A stretch of DNA of 64,000 bases from Marchantia polymorpha subsp. ruderalis (lineage: Eukaryota; Streptophyta; Marchantiopsida; Marchantiales; Marchantiaceae), in assembly GCA_037833965.1 (NCBI GenBank), contig AP031357.1, forward strand, positions 1,322,001 through 1,386,000, written 5' to 3'. Below are positions 24,311 to 36,205 of the stretch, in pieces. Position 1 is the stretch's first letter. Each line of letters opens with the position of its first letter. A program made the translations under genes and the position numbers. Below the pieces are notes generated by a model. That model saw only the letters and a list, made by a program, of their open reading frames with translations, made no database searches and was not told the origin of the DNA.

Positions 24311-27060
24311 CGTACATATTCAATAAAAATTTGCAAAGTTTTCATTTTGCAAGCAGAGTATGTTTGATTGATTTTCATGGATAAAACTCAAATTTATTCA
24401 ATGATTTTAATATTATAAGTCCTTAGTTTCCCTGTAACCATGTGAAATATAAAGTTATGTTGAACATCTTGAAAGATTAATAATATACTTGAAATTACGC
24501 TAGCCTTGACTTCCGTAGGTTATAAAAGTAATAATCAAACTTGAAAGGTTTGTAGAATTTTTTATGTCAACGTTATCCCAATTCTGTAACGTTATCCATG
24601 TAATTTCCAAAATACTTGAACTATATGCTTCAATATCTCCTTAACCTTTATTTCATATTCTCCAATAATAAATTCGTTGGTATTAGTTTATCATGGATCA
24701 TGATATCTTTACGTAATCTTCTCTAATTCCTGACTACATATAGTAATCTTCAGATTCAATTTGCATTCATTTAGATAGGCATCCCCATGAAATGTGCACT
24801 TTTTGATAGCGAATAATCAGAGTTTAGATTTTATTTTTTGAACATGTAACTAATATGTCATGAGAAAGCATGACATTCTTTCGCTTGACATTTGATGATA
24901 ACATGTAGCTGAAATTTCTCAAGTATATTGTCACATTTCGTCATTTATCATCCAACTATCAACTTCAAAGCTTCGAAGTCAATAGTACTTTCAGATATAG
25001 CAAATATATCGGTAGGTTGGATTTTGTCATCCAGAGGTAATTCTTCTCTCATGTACACTAGTACGCTGTTCGATATTCAACCATGTTCGTCTCATCTATG
25101 TGGAAAATCTGTTTGTTTGTTTGTTTGTTTTCTAGTTCAACGTGGATCTGCCAAGCCTCTATGCTCTGCATAATGTCGGCAACCAAGTTGTCATCAGTTT
25201 TTTCTTGATCGATATTGTATGATAAATTTGAAATGTCTGCTTTCATGATGGCATTCTTAATCAAAGATGACAAGATCTAATCCCATACACACAATAACTC
25301 ATTGTTGTTCCGAGTATTATCATGATGGAAGTAGATGGGAGAACAATCTCATAATATAATGTTATAATCGTTATCCGCTCAAACTGCTCAACGACCGAAT
25401 ATAATACTGATAGCGCTGGAAACACTTATAAAAAATCGTCTTTGTTGACCTCTCATACTTCTCGGTGAAGCAAAAAATATTGCGGACCACAAGGAGCTCT
25501 AAATCTACTCAACCATTGTCACATTTTTTTGAAGAATTGCCAGATAAGGTGCCACAAGCTTTGAAATATCGCTTGCAGAATATGTTTGTTGTATTTTCCA
25601 AGTAATTTCAAATTATGTTTTCGCGCTATGTTCTTCTGATTGTCCCATACTCTTTAAAATGATACCTTCACCGACTTCATACTCTCGATCCTCGCATCCC
25701 CTTGCTGTGCGCGTTTAGCTAGCTCAATTTGCAATGATCTTACATTTGCTGGGCATCGGTCAAGCAGGTTGACTTTGCCATATTAGATTGTTGAGATTAG
25801 TCTAATCTAGAAAGGTATATGAATGGAAAAAGCAGTTACCGCTCTGGTTCATTACAGGCCTTGAAAGGGACTGTTATCCACCAGGAGATTATGGCAAAGT
25901 CACAGTCGGGATTTCATGTAATTAAGAATGAATTACAATACATGTAATGTTAGTAAATCTTTATATACATTTGAGATCCAGAAGTTTTGATTTCATTTCG
26001 AATTAACACACAAGTGTCGAGAAGGATACCACAAGGTAAAAATGTTCTCTATCGCATTAAATGTGTGGTTGTCCGCATATTCACAATAATTTCAGTCACG
26101 TAATATTCTTATCTAACGTTTGATTGTGTGCATCAACCTTTCGATGGTAGTGGAGTAAAATATTTTGATATATCAGTGTATTGTTTGTTTATTTGAAAGA
26201 ACACTTGCATACAGCACAATTGAAAGAAATCATCATTTACACTGCTGGATATCTTTCTACTAGTAATTTACAAATGGGGTTTCACACATATTCAAATGAT
26301 ACTATATACTTGGATATAGATATACATTCTATTTTAGAAATATTTCTAATTTGTAATGGTAAAATATAGTACTATATAATCTTACAAGTTGCAATATGAT
26401 AAATATGAAGATTCTACTTTTACTGTTCTGAGATCATCCATGCATGTAGAAGGTACTTGTTTATGCACGCAACATGTGCACCTTTCGTTAACAAGGCTCC
26501 AAATGCTCCACTTGGTGAGCCTTGCACACTTCTTCCAGTCAAAGGCGATAATTTCTCAAGGCACACTTCTTATCGACATCTTCTTCCCTCCTGCTGCATT
26601 CGACTTACTTACAGCACGACTCTACCTTCGACGCTAACTATGCCTACGTAAAGAGACATGCACACTTCGGAGCACGCGTACTTCCGTCAACTGAACATAT
26701 GGAAATTCCCTGCCTTGACTAGAATGTCTCGGCACAGAACACGAACGAAGGGATCTGACCATTGAGCACCATTGAGTGAATCTTTGTACAACATAGTATA
26801 TAAAATAACGGACAAACTCTGTTTTTTTAATTTCCCGACAACAGAAGTGATTCCTATTTCTTAAAAGTAATTTCTCAAACAAAATTATAAAAGAAATTTT
26901 GTTCTGAGAATGGAAAGTATAGAACATTTAGCTGTTTTTTAAAATTATGATTTTTTATTTATAATAAATAGAGTTACAAATATGATCGAGATCATGACTA
27001 TATGTGCCTGATGGTTATTAGTAGGCAAGGAATAACGGACTCTTAAACTGGCATTTGTTG
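24311..27060. other. AT-rich intergenic desert
   Basis: No gene, RNA or complete element is recognised. A (GTTT)-type short repeat lies near 25110-25130. Small ORFs such as 25058-25273 (minus) and 26457-26651 (plus) have no family resemblance. Confidence 0.6.
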
Positions 27061-27099
27061 GTTGTTCTGAGAATACATGGAGCACAATCTTACAGGCTG

Positions 27100-28064
27100 A
27101 GATCTGCACATTGCACTGGCTCTGGGTATGTGGGTCGAAAGATGCACGAAGACGGCGGGCAATCATAGAGCATGGGCTCGATAGAGAGAGGGAAGGGAAG
27201 AGCAGGGAGCAGCAGGGGCATGATTGCCAGAGTTGGCTCTCGCCAGAGCACATCGAGCGCATCGAGCCCACGAGGACTGTGAAGCGTTTGCGGGAGCGCC
27301 TGCGTACCTCGAGAGAGCTTCTGTGGATTGCGGAGTGTCGGCCGGCCGGCCGGCAGGCAGGCGCCTTGCAGTCACACGCGGCCGGATTCGAGTCCCTCTC
27401 GTAAGAATCGTGCGCTTGTGCCCGAGACTCGAGATCGGTTGACGCCTCGAGGCCCCTTTCCTCGGCGACGGACATTGTCTGCCAAATGTGGCCGTAGAGA
27501 AATTTGTCGAGGTGGTGCTGGCCTCCTTGCCGCCTGATCCATCGCGGAAGAGAGTGTGCTTTTCTGATCCAGTCGCCGGTTCCAGAAATTTCTGGCTGCG
27601 GTTTGTCTGAACGAATCGATAGCCCTTCATTTGGGGATTCTGGTCACTCAGTGAAAGGAACGCAATTTCGACAATGTATTATTTTCTGTTCGAGTAGAAA
27701 TACCTCTTACAATCTGAGAATCAGTTCGGGGAAACACTGAGAATGTTCGATTTCAGGACGTGACCGAGAACCGGTGGGAGTTGCCGTTTTGATTTTGTCA
27801 CTGCAAGGATCGAATTCTCAGTGGCAGCAGTTGAAACGACTTGAAAAATCCGCGATCGTGAATGGATCGTTGTTTTCTTGGATCCTGGACTCCAGCAAAC
27901 AACGTTATGCCTCGATAATGGCGCAATGAGAAGCGAGCTGCCTCAGCTGTGTTGAAGTTTGGTACACGGGCTCGTGAAGTTTGGCCCAGAAAGGACTGGC
28001 AAATAGGCTCTCTTACCATTCGATTCAAAGACTTGCGATTGCACGTTGAAGCCATTCTGCCAAA
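27100..28064 (+). promoter_or_regulatory. Probable promoter and 5' leader of DRC4
   Basis: GC content rises from about 27100, with a GGCC tandem run near 27341-27365, and stays gene-like up to the DRC4 start at 28065. Overlapping ORFs at 27111-27630 on both strands look like by-products of GC-rich sequence. An intron within the leader is possible but cannot be fixed by eye. Confidence 0.4.
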
Positions 28065-31000
28065 ATGGCGCCCAAACCTGATCCCAAAAAGAAAGGGAAG
28101 AAGGGTAAAAAGAAGGAGAAGCCTACAGGTCCAACTGTGAAAGAATTGCAGGCGCAGATTGTTATTCTCGAGGCGGAAAAATTGAAAGAGCAAAGTGAAC
28201 GCAATGTCATGCAGCTTGAACGAGTGCGTGCTTTCCCTACTTGTCCCGCATATTTCTTGCTGAAATGGTCAAAGTGGCCTTGTACACTAGCGATGGCAGT
28301 TTCAACTTCGTGCCAGCACTTCTGCCAACCCGAAGAAACAATCAGCAATTGCTTCAATTCTACAACAATTCATATCAAGCCGTTTATGGATCAAAATGTG
28401 GCAGGACAAGATACATGCCTTTTGGGACATCAAGAAGGAGGAGTACGAGAAACTCCAGGCACAGTTGAAGATAAAAGATCGCTATGCGGAGGAGCTCGAG
28501 GAGAAGCACCAAGGCGAAATCAAGGCACTTCTAAACCCTTATTATGCCCTGTTTTGCATTCCAGGGCACAGAAGTAGGATCCCCGCTTAGGGTTTAGGTA
28601 CACCACTGACATTGACACAAATAGTGCAATCGATGTATACGAAAGGGTAACAAGCTTTTGCAGTGGATTCTTTTGTCAGGTTTACAACCAAAAGATGAAG
28701 CATTTGCTTTACGAACAGCAACACACCGTCACTACCATCAAGACGGACAACCAGCAGGCTTTGAAACTGCAGGCCGAACAAGGGCTACAACGTGAAGCCG
28801 AGCTGATGTTTGTCTTCCTTACCTCACCTCTCAAGGTCTTCGTTCAATAATCAAGCTACAGTTTATCAGATGTCTCCAACAGGCCTTACTTCCTCAAGTT
28901 GGCCACCTCTTCGAACTCTTGAGAGGCCGGGTCTCAAACACATTCTTGTATGTCACCAGGAGCGACAAACGTGACTTAAAAGAGCAACTGAAAGAAATGG
29001 AACTCTCATACGAAGAGCTTATCAGGCAATTTAGATTGGTAACTTCTTCCACTACTCAAAGCCTTGACATTTGAACTTGAGCATCTGCTTATGACTTGTT
29101 TTTTCGAGGATTCTTACTGTCCTCACGAATCCTGCGAATTGGTATTGAGACATACTTTGGTTCGTGTTTTTCTGAACGTAGAGCATGTTGAAGTGGACAA
29201 AGGCTGCATTGCGATGTAGCTCGAAATCTGCAATGAATCTCTAACCAAGAGTTTGCAAGTTGCCTTGTTCGTATTTAGGAACGTGCCAAGGAGATCACAA
29301 AAATGAGGCAAGAGTTTGAAATACAACAGAAGGAAGTTGAGGACAAGTGCGAGAAAAAGGTAATATGTCGAACTTGCCAGCGACTGATCTTGCCTCATTT
29401 GTTAAGAACTAGCGTACTGCAGTACAAAATTTAGCAATGAAAACAGATCGTTCTGCGATTTTTCGTCGAAGTAATATTTGCGTAACGTCGTTCAGAACCT
29501 ACAAAGATCACTACTTCAGGCCAGGAGTTGTAACGTTGAACATAACTGTTCCACTCCTTCTCTTTTCGACTCAGCGACAGAAATCTGTCACACGCTGGTT
29601 GATGTTGTGACGTACAGCAGCACTGGTGAAGAAAAATTGGGAACTTCTATCCGAACGGCACATGGCCCACAATGGTAGTTGGGAAAGAGATGCGAAAGAT
29701 CGGCATATCGTACTGATCCTCACTCGCATAAACAGATAAAGATGTTGCGAGAAGAATTGGAGCTTCGACGAAAGCATGAGATTCATGAGATTGAAGAACG
29801 CAAGAACAAACATATAAACGAGCTGATCAAAAAGCACGAGAAGGCGTTTACAGAAATAAAATGCTACTACAACGATATCACCAAGAATAATTTGGACCTC
29901 ATAAAAACTTTGAAGGTGATTTGCTGTCGTTAAGCTCCAACTTCTAGGGTTTTTTCACGTGCCCACGTCTGAAGTCATCTGCTGAGACGAAGCCATCCTC
30001 ACTCGCGTAATGGTCTCTTATAGGAGGACGTGACCGACATGAAGAAGAAAGAGGCCCTCAATGAGAAACTCATGCATGAGATAGCTCAAGAAAACAAGAG
30101 GCTGACGGAGCCTCTTCAGAAAGCCTTGAAGGAAGTAGAAACACTCAGAAAGTCGGTGCAAAACTATGAAAAAGTAAGTATGATCTAAGACTACTCTCGG
30201 AGTGAGAACCTCGGAGTGTGATTCCTATATCCTTCTCACAAAGCTAGCATTTCAATTGTACTAACGAAACGACAACACCATCCAGGACAAGGCTTTGCTC
30301 CACCAGCGGACGAAACAATTCAACGATAGAACAAAAGAACTGAAGGCTCTCGAGTGGGAATATCAAGCCCTTCAAGAGCGCGTGAATAATGTAAGAGGTA
30401 GCCATATAAGAGAGAAAGTTGCTTACTGCATCATGGAGGCATTCCCCATGCCCCTCGCTGTCACGATCGTTACTAGTCCGTCCCTTAAACCTTTGGATCT
30501 TTTGAGAACATGCGGGGCTTCCCCTTGCTACTTCACAGAACCTCAATACCTTGTCTTCAGTTCCACTACCAGCACTGATGTTCCATTAACTGTCAGTACG
30601 GGTATCATCAGCTAACCTTCTTACTAGCTTGTCCGCGTGGAAACACATGAAACCTTGTCGTACAGTTTAGGAATTTGACACCTGTAGAATCTTCACTATC
30701 TATGAGGTACTTTACAGGCTGAAGCTGAAAGGGATGACGTTGTTAAGAAATTCGAGAGCAGCATCTACGAAGTACAGCAGAAATGTGGCCTTAAAAACAT
30801 GCTCCTGGAGAAGAAAGTGCAAGTCCTTTCTACGACTCTAGAGAAGAAGGTCTGGCCTGTCTTTCTCTGAAAGATGCATTCATTAAAAAATTCGTTAGGT
30901 GAAAGTCATACGAGCATATTTGTTACAATGACCAGGTTCTAGGACAAAACGAGGCGGCTCTGCTCTTTTCGTCCGCTTCATAGATCACTGACAAGATAGA

Positions 31001-31589
31001 GCCGTAGACGAAAAGGAGAATTCGAGTTGTGTCAACAACCCTACTTTTTGTTTCCCTGGCTAGATGTTGCAACTTTTGACCTGAGCGGCAAGTAACTTCC
31101 GTATCCGAAAGTCAACCAGTACTTATTTGCCTCCAGGAAACACAGCTGAACTACCTGGCGGCTGATAGCGGCAAGGATGCCGCTCAGATCGACGAAGCGA
31201 AGAAAGGAGTAGAGAATCTACTGGATTCCAAGAACCAACAAATTAAATCACTGCGCTACGACATTGGGAAGATGAAGAGGGTTTGTTTCCTTCACAACCA
31301 CAGACACCGTCAGTCGAATGTTGTTGAAGCACTGATGGTTGTAAAGTTTTCCATTGTTCCCATGTTTCACTCAGGAAAATCAAATTGTCGAAAGCCGACT
31401 CACTTTGATTACGCAATGTGTTTACAGATCCACCATGACGTCATCAGATCATTTGAGCTGAAATTATCAGAGATGGGCATCCCGCTTGAAGACATGGGAC
31501 TGCCACATTACATTCGGGCGATCTCAGAGGCTAGGACGTACTGTGGGTCTTGTTCGGGGGTTCCAGCACTAGTAGGCCAAGCAGTTTGA
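28065..31589 (+). CDS. DRC4: Dynein regulatory complex subunit 4 (GAS8 family), 11 exons
   Basis: Predicted exons: 28065-28223, 28405-28524, 28680-28807, 28960-29038, 29279-29359, 29736-29915, 30024-30173, 30286-30390, 30718-30849, 31137-31280, 31428-31589. They sum to 480 codons, so 479 residues, equal to the usual GAS8 length. The protein is a coiled-coil subunit of the nexin-dynein regulatory complex that links outer doublets of motile axonemes. It begins with a Lys-rich tail ([16 protein letters not shown]). Family strings follow in order: [93 protein letters not shown], and near the end [15 protein letters not shown]. The intron after exon 2 begins GC rather than GT. The gene implies flagellated sperm. 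Expression restricted to antheridia is an inference. Confidence 0.95.
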
Positions 31590-31982
31590 CCACTTCAAGA
31601 GTATCGGGGCTACAAGCAACGACCAGTTCTTCTGGGATTTTTGGCTGAAGCTCATGCGTTGAAATTCTTTCCAGCGGAAGGGGTCTTCAAGACTTAGATA
31701 AGCGGGGTGGAAACTGAGGGAGGGTACATTCGAGTTAATGCCGATTTGGAGGTCCGAAGGACCGAAGACGGGTAGAGTGGTCGGTTCGGCATTCATTGAT
31801 GCAGTACTGCACGTGGCTATTGGCGAAGTCGATGTCACATTTATGAAGTAATTGTATCCGTCGACAAGCTGTTTCACTCCGACGCATTCTTGATATTCGA
31901 TTAGCTGAATGGAACTCACTTCTATCATATACTGACCAAGTCTTTCCAGGGAGTCCAGCTTCGGCCAGTGTTTTGAGAGCAT
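31569..31982 (-). CDS. Possible cystatin-like ORF, antisense to the DRC4 3' end
   Basis: A 137-codon ORF whose stop (31569-31571) lies inside the last DRC4 exon on the opposite strand, so the two coding regions would overlap by 21 bp. Residues about 13-50 read DSLERLGQYMIEV...GVKQLVDGYNYFINV. This resembles a phytocystatin, whose LARFAV-type helix is followed by the QxVxG hairpin; here the hairpin is QLVDG. The C-terminal half after that is not recognised, and no PW motif typical of the second hairpin is seen. No convincing upstream exon was found. It could be a small protease-inhibitor gene, a degenerate copy, or chance resemblance. Confidence 0.3.
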   Translation of the reverse strand: MLSKHWPKLDSLERLGQYMIEVSSIQLIEYQECVGVKQLVDGYNYFINVTSTSPIATCSTASMNAEPTTLPVFGPSDLQIGINSNVPSLSFHPAYLSLEDPFRWKEFQRMSFSQKSQKNWSLLVAPILLKWSNCLAY

Positions 31983-33510
31983 CCTGGCGAGCGTCGAACA
32001 TCGACACGTTCGTGTAAGTTGTATATGTTGTAACCAAAACTCTGAAAGCGAGACTAACCTAAGTTAAACTTCTGTGGGAACAGAATGAATGCCGCACCTC
32101 TGCCTCGTGCTTTCTGCACCATCATTGATTCTGACATCTGGAAAGCTAGTAGCGTACCAACGAATCAAAGTACTGTGTGCCTTCGGAGCGCACAGTACTA
32201 GCTGCGCCAAAAGACTAGACTTGTAAGTCTCTAGTTTAAAACGACAAAATCCCTACCCAAGTTCCACCATTTATGGCCAATACAAGTCTGCAGCCTGGAA
32301 ACGTCGGCTGTTGACCGAGTTAAAATATGAGTATCTGCCTTGGGTGCAGAGTCTCGTCCGACGCAGGAAAGTCGTAAGGTTTAGATGGGCCGAAAGGAAA
32401 TATTGGAATACGAAGGAACCGGGAAGCTGAAGTGACTCGACGGGCGTTGTGAAATGACAAGTTTAAAAGTTGACCATTCCGTGACATAAAGAGCAGTTCC
32501 TACAGTGCTCGCCGATAGCCACATCGGTCAACGTACTGCTGACTCTCAGAGAGTGATGAATCATTTCGAACAGTCAAGTCAGCCTGGGCCGCAAAAAAGG
32601 GGGATGACTGCTCTGTGAGTGGTGGGAAAAGACAGACATACCTGACCGCCATCGCGTCTTGGCGCTTCCTCAAAGCTCGCCAGAGTCTCAGTAAGAGGCC
32701 AAGGTGGCGAAAGAGGGTAGGAACCATAATGACCCGGTCAGGCAGTTCATATTTCAGTCCCTACTTTAAATTGAATCTGAGACTTAGCTGTAACTCATGG
32801 ATATGATTACCTCCTTTTGTGCGACTTATTTTCCAGACTCCAGCTTCAATGTGGTAAAACCTGCACAGCATGATTGAGAAAGCAATCAGGCAGTGACATG
32901 TACTCGGCAACTTATCCACGTTCCGATAACATAGAGGTGGGAAGAGAAACAGTCACTGTAGCGCATACTGGGAACCTACGTCTTCCACATCTTCACGCTG
33001 TGGATTGATATCTTCTAAGCGGATACATACTGTACAAAAAGCCTCTGATCAATAGATGTCACTGGTAAAAGCCCTCTTGGGTGAAATTACATGCTGTCGG
33101 AAAGATCAGATTCGGTACACTGCTTGAACTCTGCTCGATTTTAGTACGCAAGGAAAGGTAAAGTACAATTTTCATGATCATACGATCGGCGGAACAAAAC
33201 TGGGCCTAAAGGAAATATGTTGAGGAGATGATTCGGTTTTTTTTTCACCTTGAATCATCATCCCGAGCCTATAAGTTAAAGTATCACGAATCATCGAGCC
33301 AACTTCAGGATCAAATGTTCTTTTCTAATCATTCAGGAGCGACAAGAGTCGGCCGCTGTCTATCTACATCTAATACGACACTGGGGGTTCGAATGTAACA
33401 TCTACACGTATTACTTTGGAGCGTAATAACATAGAATTAGAAACTGAAGGCAAAATCTTCTTGATCTATCGTCTTCGAGTATTGAAGATCGTAAATGTTT
33501 TTAGCATCAT
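31590..33510. other. Intergenic region between DRC4 and the ARM-repeat gene
   Basis: Apart from the cystatin-like ORF, this holds a short 12-bp-arm hairpin at 32169-32199 and an unrecognised 75-codon minus-strand ORF at 32500-32727. The minus-strand ARM gene ends at 33511, so its 3' untranslated region lies in the right part. Confidence 0.5.
32169..32199. repeat. 12-bp-arm hairpin
   Basis: AGTACTGTGTGC (32169-32180) and GCGCACAGTACT (32188-32199) pair over 12 positions with one G-T pair, around a 7-nt loop CTTCGGA containing a UUCG-like core. Confidence 0.7.
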
Positions 33511-35430
33511 CTAATGTCCTAAATGACGGTGGCCTATGTTGACCAAAGCCCAGGCGGCCTCCTCCTGGACGCTGGGCACATCGGACTGGAACAACAAACG
33601 GGATAGATCTGTCATAATGTTAGGGTACTTCGCGATAATAACCAGATTGTTATCTCGATCTCGAACGGACGCAAGACACGCTAACGCTCTCGCTGCCTGT
33701 GCTTGCACATAATGACTTTCTCGTTTGAATAGCATCCTGACAAGAGCAGCTACAACATTCGAATTCGGGACCCTGGTGATGGTGTACTGAATTTGTCGAT
33801 CTCCATGAGCGATGTTGGCGAGCGCACAAGCTGCGTGCGCTTGCGCGATAGAACATTCTGTTTTCCCGAGGAGTTTCACCAAACCTGCCAAGGCGCCGGG
33901 ACACTCTGCAATTTTTCTCCGATTTCTGTGAGCACGGGCAAGACTCGCCAGGGCCATTGCTCCGAATGCGCAAGTCGGAGAGTCTCGGTTCCCTTCCTTG
34001 GGCAACGGCCCGACGGAGCCTATCATGGCGTTGGGATATTCCGACATCAACATTTTCTTTTCCCTCGCCGCCGCGAGGAAGTGTAGAACGTTGACAGCAC
34101 GATCTTCCATGTTCAGACTCCCTCCCTCGAAGTGGGCCATGTGCTCGACGGGGTTCATACCTCGACGTGAACAACCCAATCCAACTGTCCCTGTCATGAG
34201 AGAAAATACTTTCTCTCGCAAATAAATATTGGCTAACGCGATAGCTGTGCGTTTCTGCGAGTTCGGATTTTCTTGATTCACCAATACGCCTACCAATGTT
34301 GCAAGTTTGTCTGGAGGAGCCTCATCGTCTTCAACTGCTTTCCGTCTGTTACCGTGATGAGCTCGAGTGCTGCTCCCTGCTGCTGCTGTTGCCGCGTACT
34401 CTAATTTGTGGCGAGCCCTTTCGTCAGCGGACAGCAAACCGACTAAAGCCGTTACAGCACCCGGGGTGTTAGCAATCTCGAGCAAAATGTCTTCCGAGTA
34501 ATTGAGACTAGCCAAGGCTAATGCCCCCATCCTCTGCGCTCCCAGGCTCTCATGAGGTGCCAACAATCTCACCAGAGATGCAACCGCATGAGGAATTTTA
34601 GCGATCTTTTCCTTATTTTCCTGCTGTCCTTTCATGAGGATTGCTAACGTCCTCGCGGCTTGCTCTCTCACTGAATCCACCTTATCTTTGTTGACCAACC
34701 TCACAAGCCCTGCCAAAGCATTAGGAACCTCTCCAATCTTCAACCTAACCTCTCGTGAATGCGTGCAAAGATTCCCCAAAGCCTGTGCAGCCCATTTTCT
34801 CGCCTCTGGATCGCAATTCGTCAGAAGCACTTTCACGAGACCTGTTAATGCAAAAGGATACTCAGATATGATCCACCTGTTTTCTTGCTCACAAGCCAGG
34901 CTTACCAGAGCCCTCGTTGCCTCCGTCTGCGCCTTGGCGCACTGGACCTCATGATGTGTCATCCCAGCCGAATTCAGCTGTAATAAGTTTACAAGCCCCT
35001 CCAAAGCCCGCGGAGTTTCGGTAATCTTCAGCTTATGCTCTCGAGAGGTGAGAGAGAGGTCCGCCAGCGCACACGCAGCGCGCTCCTTCGTATGAACATC
35101 GTCCGCAAATAATTTCTCCACGTGCTCTTCGACGGTTGTTTTGAACAGGCATTTGCGCGCCACGAGCATGAGGCGTTCCAATACGTGAGATGCAACTCTA
35201 GGAAACGCGCCATCCGTTGATGATCTCTGTTGCTGTGAATCCGCGGATAAACCTCCGGCTACTCCTGTCACCCCACTTCCACTGTCCTGCAGATTGGTGT
35301 AACGATGCTCCAAAGTGAAAATTGGACTCGCTTCTCTGGCCTCGTGAGAATCCGAATCGTAGGCAAGGCCAACAACCGTACCACGCCAGTCGTTTAGCAG
35401 TACCACCCGCGGATTGCTTTCACCCTCCAT
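33511..35430 (-). CDS. Armadillo-repeat protein, intronless
   Basis: A single exon of 639 residues. From about residue 100 to the end it is built of roughly 42-residue armadillo units with the recurring pattern AARALA(x)L(x)...NK(x)KI(x)...P(x)A(x)(x)(x)LV(x)LL. Examples are ERAACALADLSL, EARKWAAQALGNLCT, VREQAARTLAILM, AQAHAACALANIAHG and VQAQAARALACLAS. There is no U-box, F-box or kinase domain. The first 80 residues are unstructured and Ser/Gly-rich. Such proteins are alpha-solenoid scaffolds for protein binding; I cannot assign a partner. An insertion of about 40 non-repeat residues (near 345-385, rich in Ala, His and Arg) interrupts the repeats. Start is the only upstream ATG, at 35430. 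Confidence 0.85.
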   Translation of the reverse strand: MEGESNPRVVLLNDWRGTVVGLAYDSDSHEAREASPIFTLEHRYTNLQDSGSGVTGVAGGLSADSQQQRSSTDGAFPRVASHVLERLMLVARKCLFKTTVEEHVEKLFADDVHTKERAACALADLSLTSREHKLKITETPRALEGLVNLLQLNSAGMTHHEVQCAKAQTEATRALVSLACEQENRWIISEYPFALTGLVKVLLTNCDPEARKWAAQALGNLCTHSREVRLKIGEVPNALAGLVRLVNKDKVDSVREQAARTLAILMKGQQENKEKIAKIPHAVASLVRLLAPHESLGAQRMGALALASLNYSEDILLEIANTPGAVTALVGLLSADERARHKLEYAATAAAGSSTRAHHGNRRKAVEDDEAPPDKLATLVGVLVNQENPNSQKRTAIALANIYLREKVFSLMTGTVGLGCSRRGMNPVEHMAHFEGGSLNMEDRAVNVLHFLAAAREKKMLMSEYPNAMIGSVGPLPKEGNRDSPTCAFGAMALASLARAHRNRRKIAECPGALAGLVKLLGKTECSIAQAHAACALANIAHGDRQIQYTITRVPNSNVVAALVRMLFKRESHYVQAQAARALACLASVRDRDNNLVIIAKYPNIMTDLSRLLFQSDVPSVQEEAAWALVNIGHRHLGH

Positions 35431-36165
35431 CAGTCCTCCACGAGTCGTCTCAATCAGGCTTCAAAATTCCTCCTCAATTCGAAGTTCTTGATCTAAGTCA
35501 GTCACGATCATATTTTCACTCCAAACAGCGCTCAAGCTCCTCGAATTCTCAGACACGCTATTTAACCCGATACTTCATGAGGAGGAGCTACTAAAAGATC
35601 ATGACCTCGACGTCTTTCAGCTCGGGATAATCGTTTCGAACTTTCGAGGCAGGCATACGAACTGGGCATCATCGGTATGGTCTTACAGACTTGGAAAAAT
35701 TCTCCGTCAACTCACTCGTCACGAGAGGTTCCTCAGCCACCATACGCATCAAGTATATAACGCTTGAAGTTTTCAATCACGTGTCCCTGTTGGAGATACA
35801 CTATCATCGACTTTCGCAGCACGAGATGCGCACAGGGCCGCAGCTGTAGACGAGTAGAATCTGAAAAGCGCGCCCGATTCTCTCTCGCCAGCCGACTGGA
35901 AAGCTCAGGACATTGTTCAGCGCGGTTTTCCAACAGTGGTTTCCCCTCACGCCCCGGCAAGCAATCGCAAGATCTTCTGTTGCGGAGAGCCTACGAAAGA
36001 TGCACGGACACCCATAATAAAGCCCAGAAGATTGATTAATAGATTGATTGATCAATATCTCAATCAATCACCTCCAAACATCTCCATATATTCCAAGGTA
36101 ATACAATCCCCAAGGCGAAACATAACCTTCCCATGCATCGCCCTCCTCCGACCGCCTCCACATCG

Positions 36166-36205
<40 letters not shown>

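Noticed and set aside
32042-32058. Splice junction joining an upstream ORF (from about 32130) to the cystatin-like ORF
   Set aside because: The implied intron is only 17 nt, too short to be spliced.
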